Below are positions 32,925 through 42,177 of a stretch of 64,000 nucleotides of DNA, piece by piece (the stretch's first letter is position 1; each line of letters opens with the position of its first letter). The stretch spans positions 1-64,000 of the forward strand of contig NZ_PYGD01000012.1 of NCBI RefSeq assembly GCF_003014535.1, read 5' to 3'. Below the pieces are notes generated by a model. The model saw only the letters and a program-made list of their open reading frames with translations. It was not told the DNA's origin and did not search any database. The DNA is from Taibaiella chishuiensis (GTDB taxonomy: Bacteria; Bacteroidota; Bacteroidia; Chitinophagales; Chitinophagaceae). The position numbers were made by a program, and so were the translations under genes.

Positions 32925-33710
32925 TTAATAACTTTTGATCTCGATGCCGCCAAACAGGATATTACCTTTGAGGATCAGGGTTTTGCCCGAGTCGGCCTGG
33001 TTGGGCGCCGTGGTGCGGCCGTCTTCTATTCCGCCGAATACAACGGATATTTCGTTTTTCAGGGTCCAGTTGGCGGGGATCACGATGTCTACGCCACCAA
33101 AAATGATCGATACGTCGATTACGGCTACGCCGCCCTGGATATCGCTTTGGGTAAGGTTGATCTGCGAGCCGCCGAATACACTGGTAATGGTGCCGCCTTT
33201 AAAATCCTTGGTAAATACATTTTTTTCTACACTGCCGAATATCGAACTGATATTGATACTGTTATCCGTCGGGTCTACTTCTTCCTGGGGACTGGCCCGC
33301 TGTTCTTCGTAAAATTTACGGAGGTAGGATTTCCGGTTTCTTTTCAGCACTACACAGATACCGATCACGATCAGACCTATAGGCAGGGCGTAAGGCCGCA
33401 GGTTGAGGGAGATCAGGTTATGCTCGTACAACAGGGCATAGGCGCCGATCAGGATAGGAATCACCCAGCCGAAGCTGCGGAAGCCGTTTTTGATCCCGAC
33501 AAAGATACCGATGGCGATCAGAAGTACCGGCCAGGAAAAGAACCAATGCGGTATAAGGGCCGCGGTTTGGGGTATGCGGTGTAATAAAAAGAGAATACCT
33601 ATGATGATCAGCACTATCCCCCCGGTCCGGTTATTATGATGCGGATGACGGGGATGATGCGGATGGCGATGATTATGAGGATGCCAGCGTTTTCTAAATT
33701 CTTGATCCAT
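32925..33710 (-). CDS. LiaF-like membrane protein with His-rich N-terminus
   Basis: The start MDQEFRKRWHPHN is chosen because the promoter box at 33730-33737 lies just upstream of it. The 261 residues begin with a His/Pro-rich tail (nine or more His by residue 25). Four membrane helices follow (about 30-125), then a C-terminal LiaF/DUF2154-like beta-helix region with repeated IFGG, VFGG and LFGG turns. LiaF proteins restrain LiaS-type kinases under envelope stress. The order LiaF-kinase-regulator mirrors liaFSR, although the kinase here is of the LytS class. The His tail may bind metal. Confidence 0.82.
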   Translation of the reverse strand: MDQEFRKRWHPHNHRHPHHPRHPHHNNRTGGIVLIIIGILFLLHRIPQTAALIPHWFFSWPVLLIAIGIFVGIKNGFRSFGWVIPILIGAYALLYEHNLISLNLRPYALPIGLIVIGICVVLKRNRKSYLRKFYEEQRASPQEEVDPTDNSINISSIFGSVEKNVFTKDFKGGTITSVFGGSQINLTQSDIQGGVAVIDVSIIFGGVDIVIPANWTLKNEISVVFGGIEDGRTTAPNQADSGKTLILKGNILFGGIEIKSY

Positions 33711-33729
33711 TGCTCTTGTAATTATATCC

Positions 33730-33760
33730 CAAAAGTAAAGCGCCGACAAGATAATCAAAA
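33730..33760 (-). promoter_or_regulatory. Promoter of the LiaF-like/LytS/LytTR operon
   Basis: On the minus strand TTTTG (33756-33760) is followed after 18 bases by TACTTTTG (33730-33737), a good -33/-7 pair. The start site would be near 33723, just before the ATG at 33710. Confidence 0.7.
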
Positions 33761-33825
33761 TCTTCTTTCGATAAAGCAGGTTATATTTTCGGTAAACGTG
33801 CTTTATCGTGGCGCGGAAGGAGGAG

Positions 33826-34965
33826 CTACCTGGTTCCTTTTGCTTCCAGGAGCTTCATGATATTGCCTGTAAAATAGTGCCAGCTGTATTTTTTCTTCTC
33901 TTCGGCCAGGTTGGCGGCAAATACGCCTTCGCGTTCTTCGTCGTAAAAGCGCAGGATGCTACCGGTAATCGCCGGTACCTCGGGAGGCACTACGAAGCCT
34001 ACCTTGCCATCGGCCACGATTTCGGGCAGACCGCCCACATTGGTCACGATCATCGGTTTTTCGAAATGATAAGCGATCTGCGAAATGCCGCTCTGGGTGG
34101 CCGTCCTGTAGGGTTGTACCACGCAGTCGGCCGCACTGAAATAATACCGCACTTCCGAATTGGGGATAAAGTCGGTAAAGAGATCGAGGCGGTCGCGTAT
34201 GCCCAGCTTGTCGGCCAGTTGTTCGTAATATTCTTTATCGCCGTAGTATTCGCCGGCCACGATCAGGCGTATGCCGGCGCGGGTTATGCGTTCGTCGGCC
34301 ATGGCTTCGAACAGCAGGTCCAGGCCCTTGTATTTGCGGATATAGCCGAAAAACAGGATGTAGCGTCCGCCGGTATTGAGTTTCAGGAATTCGCGGGCTT
34401 CAGCTTTGGGCAAGGCATCGCCATAGTTGTCGTAAACAGGGTGGGGGGAGAACAGTGCCGGTTTATCTTTGGTAAAGGTGCGCAGGTCGCGCAGTACCTC
34501 GTGGCTCATGCTGATAAAAGCATCGACCGGTTTCAGGAAGTACCGGGTAAAGGGCACGTCGCCGGGGCGTTTTTCATGCGGGATTACATTATCCAGGATG
34601 CTGATAACGCGGGTATGCCCGTTTTTACGGGCCAGGCGCAGTATCGTACCGAAGCAGGGGCCCATAAAGGGCAGCCAGTATTTAACCAGGATCAGGTCGG
34701 GTTTGCTGCGGGCCGCTTTGCGCCCTGTTTTCCACCAGCTTAAAGGATTCACGGAATTGATCATCGGTGTGATCCGTAAGCCTTCCGGTGCAGGTTCGTC
34801 GGAATATTGGGTCTTGCCGGGAAAAAGAAAGCCGGGGTATTGAAGGGTAAAGGTATATAACTCGACCTCGTGGCCCTGTTCCTGCAGGGCATAAGCCAGT
34901 CTTTCATTAAAAGAGGCCAGCCCGCCTTTCAACGGGTATGCTGTGCCGATGATCAGAATTTTCAT
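33826..34965 (-). CDS. Family 4 glycosyltransferase (GT-B)
   Basis: The start MKILIIGTAYPLKGGLASF is the natural N-terminus; an ATG three codons above is less likely. The 379-residue GT-B enzyme has the glycine-rich donor loop of GT4 near the start, YILFFGYIRKYKGLD at the beginning of the second domain, and an EX7E-type end (YHFEKPMIVTNVGGLPEIV). It probably transfers a sugar from a nucleotide donor to a lipid or polysaccharide. No capsule or O-antigen cluster is adjacent. Confidence 0.9.
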   Translation of the reverse strand: MKILIIGTAYPLKGGLASFNERLAYALQEQGHEVELYTFTLQYPGFLFPGKTQYSDEPAPEGLRITPMINSVNPLSWWKTGRKAARSKPDLILVKYWLPFMGPCFGTILRLARKNGHTRVISILDNVIPHEKRPGDVPFTRYFLKPVDAFISMSHEVLRDLRTFTKDKPALFSPHPVYDNYGDALPKAEAREFLKLNTGGRYILFFGYIRKYKGLDLLFEAMADERITRAGIRLIVAGEYYGDKEYYEQLADKLGIRDRLDLFTDFIPNSEVRYYFSAADCVVQPYRTATQSGISQIAYHFEKPMIVTNVGGLPEIVADGKVGFVVPPEVPAITGSILRFYDEEREGVFAANLAEEKKKYSWHYFTGNIMKLLEAKGTR

Positions 34966-35055
34966 GCGACACAAATTTGAAGCATTTTCTAAAATAATGA
35001 AGAATAATTTTTTGTGTTGCGGCGGCCGGATTGCAGCCCCTGGCCGCGGTCCTTA

Positions 35056-35754
35056 TTACAGCAGGTCCTTGATCCGGCTCAGGCAATCGATCTCGTGGGT
35101 CAGCGTACGGGTATGCGGCTTTTTCAAGGGGTTATAATAGATATAATCCATGCCGTAATTCATGGCCCCGTCGATATCGGCTTCGAGCGAATCGCCGATC
35201 ATGATGCTTTCGTTCAGTGTGGCGCCGGTCGTGGCCAGGGCAAAGTCGAATATGCCGGCCTTGGGTTTCATGCTGTTGCTGCGTTCCGAGGTAATCACTT
35301 CGGCAAAGTAATGATCGATGCCCGAGGTGCGCATTTTCTGCCATTGCGTGGTTTCAAAACCATTGGTAATGAGATGCAGCTTATAGTTGCGGTTGATGCA
35401 GTATTCCAGCACGTCCTGGGCATGCGGCATCAGTTTGCCCTGCTGGGGCAGGATATCGAGGTAGATGCGGCTCATCTCGTTGGCCATTACCGTATCGCCG
35501 ATGCGGAAGTCGAGCAGGGTATGCCACATCCTTTTCCAGCGCAGCTCTTCGCGCCGTACAAAACCTTTGCGGAACCGTTCCCAGAATTTTTCGTTGTGCA
35601 TTTCATAGGTGCTCCGGAAAGCCTCGAAACCCGGAATGCCCCGCTGTTCCAGGTCAAAGTCCCGGTAAAGCTGTTCGAGGGTAGCGGCAGAGTTGGCTTC
35701 GAAGTCCCATAAGGTATGGTCCAGGTCGAAAAAAATATGGCGGTATGGGCTCAT
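35056..35754 (-). CDS. YjjG-like HAD nucleotidase
   Basis: A 232-residue HAD phosphatase. Motif I FFDLDHTLWDFE has Asp10 and Asp12, motif II is LITNGFE, Lys lies in SNSMKPKAGIFD, and motif IV is MIGDSLEADIDGA. The helical cap and sequence match the YjjG family, which hydrolyses dUMP, dTMP and damaged pyrimidine nucleotides. Cytoplasmic. The DUF4286-type gene lies just upstream, 16 bases away. Confidence 0.92.
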   Translation of the reverse strand: MSPYRHIFFDLDHTLWDFEANSAATLEQLYRDFDLEQRGIPGFEAFRSTYEMHNEKFWERFRKGFVRREELRWKRMWHTLLDFRIGDTVMANEMSRIYLDILPQQGKLMPHAQDVLEYCINRNYKLHLITNGFETTQWQKMRTSGIDHYFAEVITSERSNSMKPKAGIFDFALATTGATLNESIMIGDSLEADIDGAMNYGMDYIYYNPLKKPHTRTLTHEIDCLSRIKDLL

Positions 35755-35770
35755 GGCTTTGTGTTTACGA

Positions 35771-36076
35771 TTAATTGATTGCCTCCATTACGGTACGGAA
35801 GGCCGCAAATTTGTTGCCGAATTTACTGAGGCCTTTCTGCCGCATTTTCGGCGCATGTTCGTTTACATAACTCTGGTAGTTCTCGATGCCATCACAGTGG
35901 TACTGGATCACAAAGGTCACGCCATCTGCTTCGTCCTGCTCCATAAGGCGGCAAAGCCTGTAATCGCTGAAGAGCCCGGTATCCATCATATCCCTGATAT
36001 GCTCTTCTTTCATCCACTTTACCCAGCTCTCGGCCGATCCGGGTTCTACTTTAACGGTAACGTTGTAAATAATCAT
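35771..36076 (-). CDS. DUF4286-like small protein
   Basis: The 101-residue protein begins MIIYNVTVKVEPGSAESWVK, has a conserved WMKEEHIRDMMDTG helix and VIQYHCDGIENYQSYV. It looks like the Bacteroidota DUF4286 family, with a ferredoxin-like dimeric alpha/beta barrel fold. Such folds often bind small molecules or degrade them, but no active site is evident. It lies 16 bases upstream of yjjG, so the two are likely co-transcribed. Confidence 0.85.
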   Translation of the reverse strand: MIIYNVTVKVEPGSAESWVKWMKEEHIRDMMDTGLFSDYRLCRLMEQDEADGVTFVIQYHCDGIENYQSYVNEHAPKMRQKGLSKFGNKFAAFRTVMEAIN

Positions 36077-36129
36077 TGAGGTACTAAAATAAAAATCAAA
36101 AATGTGTCGGTATAGGGTCCGCGGCTTGT

Positions 36130-36540
36130 TTATCTTTTGCTGATGCGTGCATCCAGGCTGAATTTGCCCGGGCCCAGCAGTAATATGGCCAGGTAACCGA
36201 ATAAAAATGCCGGCGCCAGCTCATGCTCTCCGAAAAACTGCCAGTGGTGCACATTAAGGATCACCAGGATCGTAATGAGCAGCGGGATGGTAGCCAGGCG
36301 GGTAAACAGCCCGAGGATAAGCAGCAGGGAACAGAAAAATTCGGCAAAAGTGGCAAGTCCCAGCGATGTCGCCGGGCTTAAACCCATAAAGCTCATGAAT
36401 TTGTCTTTCCGTTCTGCAAAATGCGAAAGCTTAGCCCAGCCGTGACTGGGTATCATCAGCAAGCCAAAACCCAGGCGCAGCACCAGCGTTGCCAGGTTAA
36501 AGGCCAGGTCGGAATAGCCGTGGTAAAATAATCTTTTCAC
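36130..36540 (-). CDS. DoxX-family membrane protein
   Basis: The start is set at a GTG (36538-36540) giving MKRLFYHGYSDLAFNLATLVLRLGFGLLMIPSHGWAKL. The frame is open to 36657, but that part would lie upstream of the promoter box at 36621 and is highly basic. The 136-residue product has four membrane helices, as DoxX proteins do, with FAEFFCSLLLILGLFTRLA typical of the family. Some members take part in redox and thiol stress complexes; the role here is unknown. Confidence 0.85.
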   Translation of the reverse strand: MKRLFYHGYSDLAFNLATLVLRLGFGLLMIPSHGWAKLSHFAERKDKFMSFMGLSPATSLGLATFAEFFCSLLLILGLFTRLATIPLLITILVILNVHHWQFFGEHELAPAFLFGYLAILLLGPGKFSLDARISKR

Positions 36541-36620
36541 AAAGTGATATTTTCGTTTTTTTTGTGTCCCGGAAACTTCGCTATTTTGCGATAAGGTTAT
36601 TCGCCGTACCTGCCGGCGCG

Positions 36621-36628
36621 CAAATTTA
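36621..36628 (-). promoter_or_regulatory. -7 box TAAATTTG of the DoxX gene
   Basis: On the minus strand TAAATTTG matches the consensus, 80 bases before the GTG at 36540. It rules against the longer open frame that starts at 36657. Confidence 0.5.
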
Positions 36629-36677
36629 CGGCTAAAAATCCTATCTCCGGCTTTCACCCCTTCAACCTGTCCGTTTT

Positions 36678-37337
36678 ATGATTACAGCAAGTACCCTGAA
36701 ATTTCTTAAACAACTGGCGCTCAACAACAATAAAGAGTGGATGGACGCTAACCGCAGCGCCTATGAGGCTGCCAAGCAAAACTATCTCGAAGTGGTTACG
36801 GCCCTGTTGCAAGAGATGAGCGCTTTTGAACCTGCATTTGCCGGGGTGCCGGCAAAATCCTGTATTTTCCGCCTCAACCGCGATGTCCGTTTTTCGGAAG
36901 ATAAGTCGCCCTACAAAACCCATTTCGGCGCCTTTTTTAGCATCGGCGGTAAAAAAGGACCCCATGCCGGTTATTACTTTCACCTGCAGCCCGGTGGCTG
37001 TTTCCTGGCAGGTGGCGCCTGGATGCCGCCCGCCGATATGCTGAAAAATATCCGCCAGGAAATAGACTACGACCTGCCCGGTTTCGAGGCGATCGTTAAA
37101 GAGAAACAATTCAAAAAATTATATACCGGTATCGAAGGCGAGCAATTGAAGAAAGCGCCGCAGGGTTATGCGATCGATAACCCGGCTATCGAATACCTGC
37201 GGTTTAAAAGTTTTACGGTAACCAGCCCGCTTACTGATGAAGCCGTTACGGATAAGGCTTTTGCCAAAAAACTGGCCGCCTCCTTTAAGGTCATGAAGCC
37301 CTTTATCGACTTCCTGAACCGGGGTGTCGACGCCTAA
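36678..37337 (+). CDS. DUF2461-family protein
   Basis: The 219 residues fit the DUF2461/TIGR02453 family: LKFLKQLALNNNKEWMDANR at the start, then RLNRDVRFSEDKSPYKTHFGA and AGYYFHLQPGGCFLAGGAWMP. The family is widespread in bacteria and fungi with unknown function. No signal peptide. It diverges from the DoxX gene and ends at a strong terminator. Confidence 0.93.
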   Translation: MITASTLKFLKQLALNNNKEWMDANRSAYEAAKQNYLEVVTALLQEMSAFEPAFAGVPAKSCIFRLNRDVRFSEDKSPYKTHFGAFFSIGGKKGPHAGYYFHLQPGGCFLAGGAWMPPADMLKNIRQEIDYDLPGFEAIVKEKQFKKLYTGIEGEQLKKAPQGYAIDNPAIEYLRFKSFTVTSPLTDEAVTDKAFAKKLAASFKVMKPFIDFLNRGVDA

Positions 37338-37371
37338 AAAAAGATCCGCCTTTACCGGCGGATCTTTTTTA
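37336..37371. terminator. Bidirectional terminator
   Basis: A 15-bp stem with AAGATCCGCC/GGCGGATCTT at its core and a TTTACC loop, with A- and T-tails, between convergent genes. Confidence 0.92.
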
Positions 37372-37391
37372 TCCTTATTACGAGGCCGTGT

Positions 37392-38096
37392 TTAGTCCCT
37401 GGGCCTGAAATTGATATCGAAGGCAAAAGTGGCCATAACCAATTGCGTTTTATAACCCCGGTAAGGGTATACAGGGGCCGTAGCGCCTGCCGGTGTGGTG
37501 CTGTAATCCGTATTGAGGAAATTAACCGGGTAGTATTGCAGTTTGAACGAGAACATAGGTCTGAAATGCGCGCCGATAAAGACATAGGGCATTACGGCCG
37601 GGGTGCGGTCGCTGAACCATTCGTTGAACTTCGCTTTCTCGCTGCGTTTAATAAAACCTTTTTCCTTGAAGTTGAAGGGGAAATCGACCCCGCCGCCGAC
37701 CAGGAAATAATTACCTTCTTTTATATTCCCGAATTTAAAGCCCAGGGGGATACCAAAGGTGTAGACCCTGCGTTTAACGGTAGAGTCGGGATTATTATAT
37801 TTCTCGATAAACCCGATGTTCTTAATATTGATACCGGTGTAAAAACCGCTGTGGTTACTGAAATCGAAGTTTACATTAAGGCCGATATGGAAGAAGCCCG
37901 TAAAGCGCGGTGTGGTCAGTTTGGCATCACCCCCGTTTTTCTGCAGGATCGATGTGCTGAGGATATAACCATCCATGCCGGTGCTCAGGTAGGCGCGCCT
38001 GGGCCGCTTGGCGCCGGCCGTATTTTCCTGGGCAGTAGCAAACAGCGGCGACAGCAACAGGGCCATCGAACAGATTTTAAGGAGCGTTAATTTCAT
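37392..38096 (-). CDS. Outer-membrane beta-barrel protein
   Basis: The start MKLTLLKICSMALLLSPLFA gives a signal peptide cleaved near ATAQ; the ATG ten codons above adds only polar residues. The mature protein (about 210 aa) has amphipathic strands such as FFHIGLNVNFDFSNHSGFYTG and FGIPLGFKFG, and ends in FAFDINFRPRD, as in small Bacteroidota porin-like barrels. Function unknown. It diverges from lon. Confidence 0.78.
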   Translation of the reverse strand: MKLTLLKICSMALLLSPLFATAQENTAGAKRPRRAYLSTGMDGYILSTSILQKNGGDAKLTTPRFTGFFHIGLNVNFDFSNHSGFYTGINIKNIGFIEKYNNPDSTVKRRVYTFGIPLGFKFGNIKEGNYFLVGGGVDFPFNFKEKGFIKRSEKAKFNEWFSDRTPAVMPYVFIGAHFRPMFSFKLQYYPVNFLNTDYSTTPAGATAPVYPYRGYKTQLVMATFAFDINFRPRD

Positions 38097-38305
38097 AGGA
38101 CGGTTATTTTCTTTTATAAAGCTCAAAAGTAATTAACAAAGCAGAAATAAAACAATAGTTTTCTTGGGTAATACGGGGCTGCAAATGAAGCAAAGAGACT
38201 GCAAATATTTCCGAATGAATCTTTTGGCATGTTGTTTGAACCTTATTATATCTACAGGAACCGGACGTAATCGACGCCCGGTTGACAAAATGTCTGTAAT
38301 AAAAC

Positions 38306-40723
38306 ATGAATTTCAGAGAACTCATTTTTAATACCAACAGCGATAACGATATGGAGTTTATGCCTATCGTACCCCTGGGCGAGGTGGAGATGGAAGAGCA
38401 GGAGAAGATAGACCTGCCGAAAGAGATACCCGTGATCGCCCTGCGTAATACCGTTCTTTTTCCCAACGTGGTGCTGCCTATAACCGTAGCCCGCGAAAAA
38501 TCGGTAAAGGCCATAGCCGAAGCGACCAAAGCCGGCGGCCTTATCGGAGTGCTTGCTCAGAAAGATATGAGCAATGAAGACCCTGCAGTATCCGATATCC
38601 ACAACATAGGCACCGTAGCCAAGATCGTAAAACAGATCAAAATGCCGGACGGTAATACCACGATCTTTATTATGGGCCGTATGCGTTTCGAGATCGAAAA
38701 ATATACCCAGGAAGATCCTTACCTGAAAGCAGGCGTAAATTACCTGGACGATCATTTCCCGAAAGAAGATAAAGAATTCGATGCCATGATCGCTTCGGTA
38801 AAGGATATGGCGGAGCGCATCATCGCCCTCTCGCCCAATATTCCCGTGGAGACCGGCATGATGTTGCGTAATATCGAAAACTACTCCTTCCTCGTGCATT
38901 TTATTGCCTCCAACCTCGAGGCTAAATTGCCGGAGAAACAAGCCCTGCTGGAACAAAACGATGTAAAGGCGCGTACCCACCGCCTGATCGAACTGTTGCA
39001 GACCGACCTGCAGATGGCCGAGCTCAAAAATGAGATTACGACCAAGACCCGCGGCGAGATCGATAAGCAGCAGCGCGAGTACTTCCTGCAGCAACAGCTG
39101 AAGAGTATTAACGAAGAACTGGGCAGCGGCGAAGGCAGCGACCGCGAGATCAAAGACCTGCAAAAGCGCGCCGAAGGCAAGAAGTGGACCGAAACGGCTA
39201 AAGAAGCCTTCCGTAAAGGCATCGGTAAACTGGAGCGGATGCATCCCAGTTCTCCCGATTTCTCGATCGTGTACAACCACCTGGACCTGATGCTGGACCT
39301 GCCCTGGGGCGAGTTTACCGAAGATAAGTATGACCTGAAAAAGGCGCTGAAAGTGCTCGACGCTGATCACTACAGTATGGAGAAGATCAAGGAGCGTATC
39401 CTGGAATACCTGGCCGTGCTGAAACTGAAAGGGGATCTGAAATCGCCCATATTGTGCTTTGTCGGCCCTCCGGGTATCGGTAAAACCTCGCTGGGGCAAA
39501 GCATTGCCAACGCTATTAACCGTAAATATATCAGGTTGAGCCTGGGTGGCCTGCACGACGAGAGCGAGCTGCGCGGTCATCGCAAAACCTATATCGGCGC
39601 TATGCCCGGCCGTATTATCCAATCGCTGCGCAAAGTAAAAAGCTCTAACCCGGTGTTTATCCTCGACGAGATCGATAAGATCGGCAAAGACTTCCGCGGC
39701 GATCCGAGCTCGGCATTGCTCGAGATACTCGACCCCGAACAAAACAATTCTTTCTACGATAACTACCTGGAGATGGAATACGATCTCTCCAAGGTATTGT
39801 TTATCGCTACAGCCAATAGCCTGAACGATATCCAGCCCGCGCTGCGCGACCGGCTCGAGATCATACAGCTGTCGGGTTACAGCGTGGAGGAAAAAGTAGA
39901 GATCGCCAAACGGCACCTGATCCCCAAACAGAAGAAAGCGCATGGTCTCGAAAGTCTCCCGATCAAGTATACGCCTGCTATCCTTAACCATATCATCAAA
40001 AGTTATACCCGCGAATCGGGCGTAAGGGAGCTGGACCGCCAGCTGGCCGGCCTGATGCGTTCGCTGGCCAAACAGGTGGCTATGGAAGAGATCAGCAGCG
40101 CCCAGCTCACAACCGAACTGGTAGAGAAGGCGCTGGGCAAGCCCAAATACAGCAACGAGCTTTACCAGAAAGCCAATCCGCCGGGTGTAGTAGTGGGGCT
40201 GGCCTGGACCTATGTAGGCGGCGAGATCCTGTTTGTAGAAACCAGCCTGAGCAAGGGCAAAGGCGGTCTGACCCTGACGGGTAACCTGGGCAATGTGATG
40301 AAAGAATCAGCAAGTACCGCCTTGTCTTACCTCAAAGCACATGCCGCAGATTACAAGATCGATACGGCCCGTTTCGAAGAGAACAATATCCATATCCACG
40401 TGCCCGAAGGCGCTGTGCCGAAAGACGGGCCCAGCGCGGGGATCACGATGCTTACCGCACTGGCCTCGGCCTTTACGGGCCGCAGGGTGAAACCCTTCCT
40501 GGCCATGACCGGCGAGATTACCCTGCGCGGCCAGGTATTGCCCGTGGGTGGTATCAAGGAGAAAGCACTTGCTGCAAAACGTGCGGGTATCAAGGAGATC
40601 ATTATGTGCGTGCAGAATAAGAAAGACGTGGAAGATATTAACCCCGACTTTATCAAAGGCCTTAAGTTTACCTATGTACAGGATATGAACGAGGTATTGG
40701 AAAAGGCCCTGCTGAAGCGCTAA
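38306..40723 (+). CDS. lon: ATP-dependent Lon protease
   Basis: An 805-residue LonA. The N-terminal substrate-binding domain is at about 40-240 ([18 protein letters not shown]) and a coiled-coil segment at 240-330. The AAA+ module has Walker [10 protein letters not shown] near residue 387 and Walker [11 protein letters not shown]. The protease domain has Ser710 in [10 protein letters not shown] and Lys753 in GIKEKALAA. It degrades misfolded and regulatory proteins in the cytoplasm. The remains of an MFS gene start 17 bases after its stop. Confidence 0.98.
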   Translation: MNFRELIFNTNSDNDMEFMPIVPLGEVEMEEQEKIDLPKEIPVIALRNTVLFPNVVLPITVAREKSVKAIAEATKAGGLIGVLAQKDMSNEDPAVSDIHNIGTVAKIVKQIKMPDGNTTIFIMGRMRFEIEKYTQEDPYLKAGVNYLDDHFPKEDKEFDAMIASVKDMAERIIALSPNIPVETGMMLRNIENYSFLVHFIASNLEAKLPEKQALLEQNDVKARTHRLIELLQTDLQMAELKNEITTKTRGEIDKQQREYFLQQQLKSINEELGSGEGSDREIKDLQKRAEGKKWTETAKEAFRKGIGKLERMHPSSPDFSIVYNHLDLMLDLPWGEFTEDKYDLKKALKVLDADHYSMEKIKERILEYLAVLKLKGDLKSPILCFVGPPGIGKTSLGQSIANAINRKYIRLSLGGLHDESELRGHRKTYIGAMPGRIIQSLRKVKSSNPVFILDEIDKIGKDFRGDPSSALLEILDPEQNNSFYDNYLEMEYDLSKVLFIATANSLNDIQPALRDRLEIIQLSGYSVEEKVEIAKRHLIPKQKKAHGLESLPIKYTPAILNHIIKSYTRESGVRELDRQLAGLMRSLAKQVAMEEISSAQLTTELVEKALGKPKYSNELYQKANPPGVVVGLAWTYVGGEILFVETSLSKGKGGLTLTGNLGNVMKESASTALSYLKAHAADYKIDTARFEENNIHIHVPEGAVPKDGPSAGITMLTALASAFTGRRVKPFLAMTGEITLRGQVLPVGGIKEKALAAKRAGIKEIIMCVQNKKDVEDINPDFIKGLKFTYVQDMNEVLEKALLKR

Positions 40724-40739
40724 ACTTTATTGATTTGTT

Positions 40740-40764
40740 ATGCTTAAAGCCCGGAACAATAGAG
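40740..40764 (+). pseudogene. 5' fragment of an IS-split MFS permease gene
   Basis: The ATG at 40740 opens a frame MLKARNNR that runs into the insertion sequence after eight codons and one base. Joining it to the sequence right of the element, minus a 3-bp target duplication, restores one continuous frame into AVAVSTFYFIQGIVFASW. This identifies it as the lost beginning of the permease gene at 42178-43307. Confidence 0.75.
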
Positions 40765-40787
40765 TGCCCCCAAAAGATTAGACTAAT

Positions 40788-41573
40788 TTAAAGATTAGAT
40801 TTATAATGAGCTCGATATTGTATCGGGCTCATTCCTTTTAAATTTAGTTTAATTCTTTCGTTGTTATAATAGCTGATATACTGTTCAATTTCGCTTTTAA
40901 GCTCAGTAATAGAATTGTATTTTTTCAGATAGAACAATTCTGATTTGAGAATGCCAAAGAAGTTTTCGATTACCGCATTATCCAGGCAATTACCCTTTCT
41001 AGACATACTTTGCGTTATTCCTTTTTGCTTTAATAACTGTTGATACTGCTTCATTTGGTACTGCCATCCCTGATCAGAGTGTAGCAACAATGGTTTGCCT
41101 GTTTTTTTTAGCGCTTTATGGAGCATTGAGATAACACTGTTGAAACTCGGATGCTCAGATAACTCATAGCTAATAATTTCCTGATTAAACAAGTCGATAA
41201 CTGGTGACAGATATAACTTTTTTCCGGACACTTTAAATTCGGTTATGTCGGTTGCCCATTTTTCGTTGGGGCGCTCTGCCTTAAATGCCCGGCTTAATAC
41301 ATTGGGGGCTATCTGACCTTGCTCTCCTTTGTAAGATTTATATTTCTTTACCCTGATAAGACTTTTCAGACCAAGAGATTTCATTAGCCGTAAAACTGTT
41401 TTATGATTGACGATAATGCCCTCTTGACGAAGCAATAAGGTGATACGCCTGTATCCCAGTCTGCCCTTATGCTTGTGGTAGATAGACTTTATCAACAATT
41501 TATGTTCCTCATACTTATCAACAACTTGCAGTTGTTTTTGATAGTAATAGAAACTGCTTCTTGCCATATCCAT
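40788..41573 (-). CDS. IS3-family transposase OrfB (DDE integrase)
   Basis: The 261 residues contain an HTH_21-type segment (LIKSIYHKHKGRLGYRRI) and an rve integrase core with the catalytic triad: Asp in ATDITEF, Asp in LHSDQGWQY and Glu in AVIENFFGILK. In IS150-type elements OrfB is made mainly as an OrfAB fusion by -1 frameshifting. Here the -1 frame is open from the slippery site at 41660-41666 to this ORF, so the fusion is possible. Confidence 0.95.
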   Translation of the reverse strand: MDMARSSFYYYQKQLQVVDKYEEHKLLIKSIYHKHKGRLGYRRITLLLRQEGIIVNHKTVLRLMKSLGLKSLIRVKKYKSYKGEQGQIAPNVLSRAFKAERPNEKWATDITEFKVSGKKLYLSPVIDLFNQEIISYELSEHPSFNSVISMLHKALKKTGKPLLLHSDQGWQYQMKQYQQLLKQKGITQSMSRKGNCLDNAVIENFFGILKSELFYLKKYNSITELKSEIEQYISYYNNERIKLNLKGMSPIQYRAHYKSNL

Positions 41574-41614
41574 ACAATTTAGTAATAATACTAAATTGTA
41601 CTTGTGCCTTAATT

Positions 41615-42139
41615 CTATGATGGCTTTTGCTTTTTGTCGGCTTGAACTAAGGCTTGAAGCTTTTTTAGCAGTTCATTTTCTGCTTTCAGGTACTCATTTT
41701 CCTTCAGCAGTTCCTCTTCCCTGGTCAGTGGACGGGTCGGGCTTTTAGCTTTACGCTTTATCGGTAGTTTCATCGTTGCAGGACGGCCTTTAGATTTCGG
41801 AACAAGGCCTGCTTTCCCTTCCGATTCATATACTCTGCGCCAGTGGATAATGACTGATTCGCTCCCAATATTGAACCGGGCACAGGCCTCCCTCAAAGAT
41901 AGTCGTTCCTGTTCAATAACTTTTAAAATCGATAGCTTAAACGATAAGTCATAATGCCGCTTGGCCCTTGTCTTAAGTCCGGATTCTCCATAGGCTTCAT
42001 AAAACTTTAGCCATAGCCGAAGGTTTGCACGATCAATGCCATTTTCTTTGGCTATTGACGTTATAGAGCCTTGCCCTTTTAATACTGCTTCTACACATTG
42101 AAGCCGAAATTCATAATCGTATTTTTTCCTTTTACCCAT
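41615..42139 (-). CDS. IS3-family transposase OrfA
   Basis: The 174 residues hold two helix-turn-helix units (SITSIAKENGIDRANLRLWL and LSLREACARFNIGSESVIIHW), a basic linker and a C-terminal leucine zipper (EELLKENEYLKAENELLKKL). OrfA binds the terminal repeats. The heptamer A-AAA-AAG at 41660-41666, in the frame typical for IS150, lies in the zipper and allows a -1 shift into the OrfB frame. Confidence 0.94.
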   Translation of the reverse strand: MGKRKKYDYEFRLQCVEAVLKGQGSITSIAKENGIDRANLRLWLKFYEAYGESGLKTRAKRHYDLSFKLSILKVIEQERLSLREACARFNIGSESVIIHWRRVYESEGKAGLVPKSKGRPATMKLPIKRKAKSPTRPLTREEELLKENEYLKAENELLKKLQALVQADKKQKPS

Positions 42140-42144
42140 AAAAA

Positions 42145-42177
42145 TGCCCCCAAGAAGTGTCTAACTTTTTGGGGGCA
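42145..42177. repeat. Palindromic IS end
   Basis: The terminal 33 bases form a hairpin: TGCCCCCAA at the inner side pairs with TTGGGGGCA at the outer end, with a 15-base middle. It lies immediately before the orfA start codon. The other IS end does not repeat this palindrome. Confidence 0.8.

Larger units (their letters stand above)
40765..42177 (-). mobile_element. IS3-family element, IS150 type, 1413 bp
   Basis: The element is bounded by TGCCCCCAAAA (40765) and its inverted copy ending at 42177 (TTTTTGGGGGCA). The similarity of the two ends extends about 20 bases (AGTTAGAC against GATTAGAC). It carries overlapping-type orfA and orfB on the minus strand and is AT-rich compared with its surroundings. 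The flanks GAG (40762-40764) and GTG (42178-42180) are an imperfect 3-bp match where a target duplication is expected. Both ORFs, the frameshift site and the ends are intact, so it may be active. Confidence 0.92.

Noticed and set aside
36541-36657. N-terminal extension of the DoxX protein
   Set aside because: The added residues are basic and unlike the family, and would lie across the -7 box at 36621-36628.
38252-39991. Long minus-strand open frame (579 codons) opposite lon
   Set aside because: Shadow of the lon reading frame caused by codon bias; no domain or promoter.
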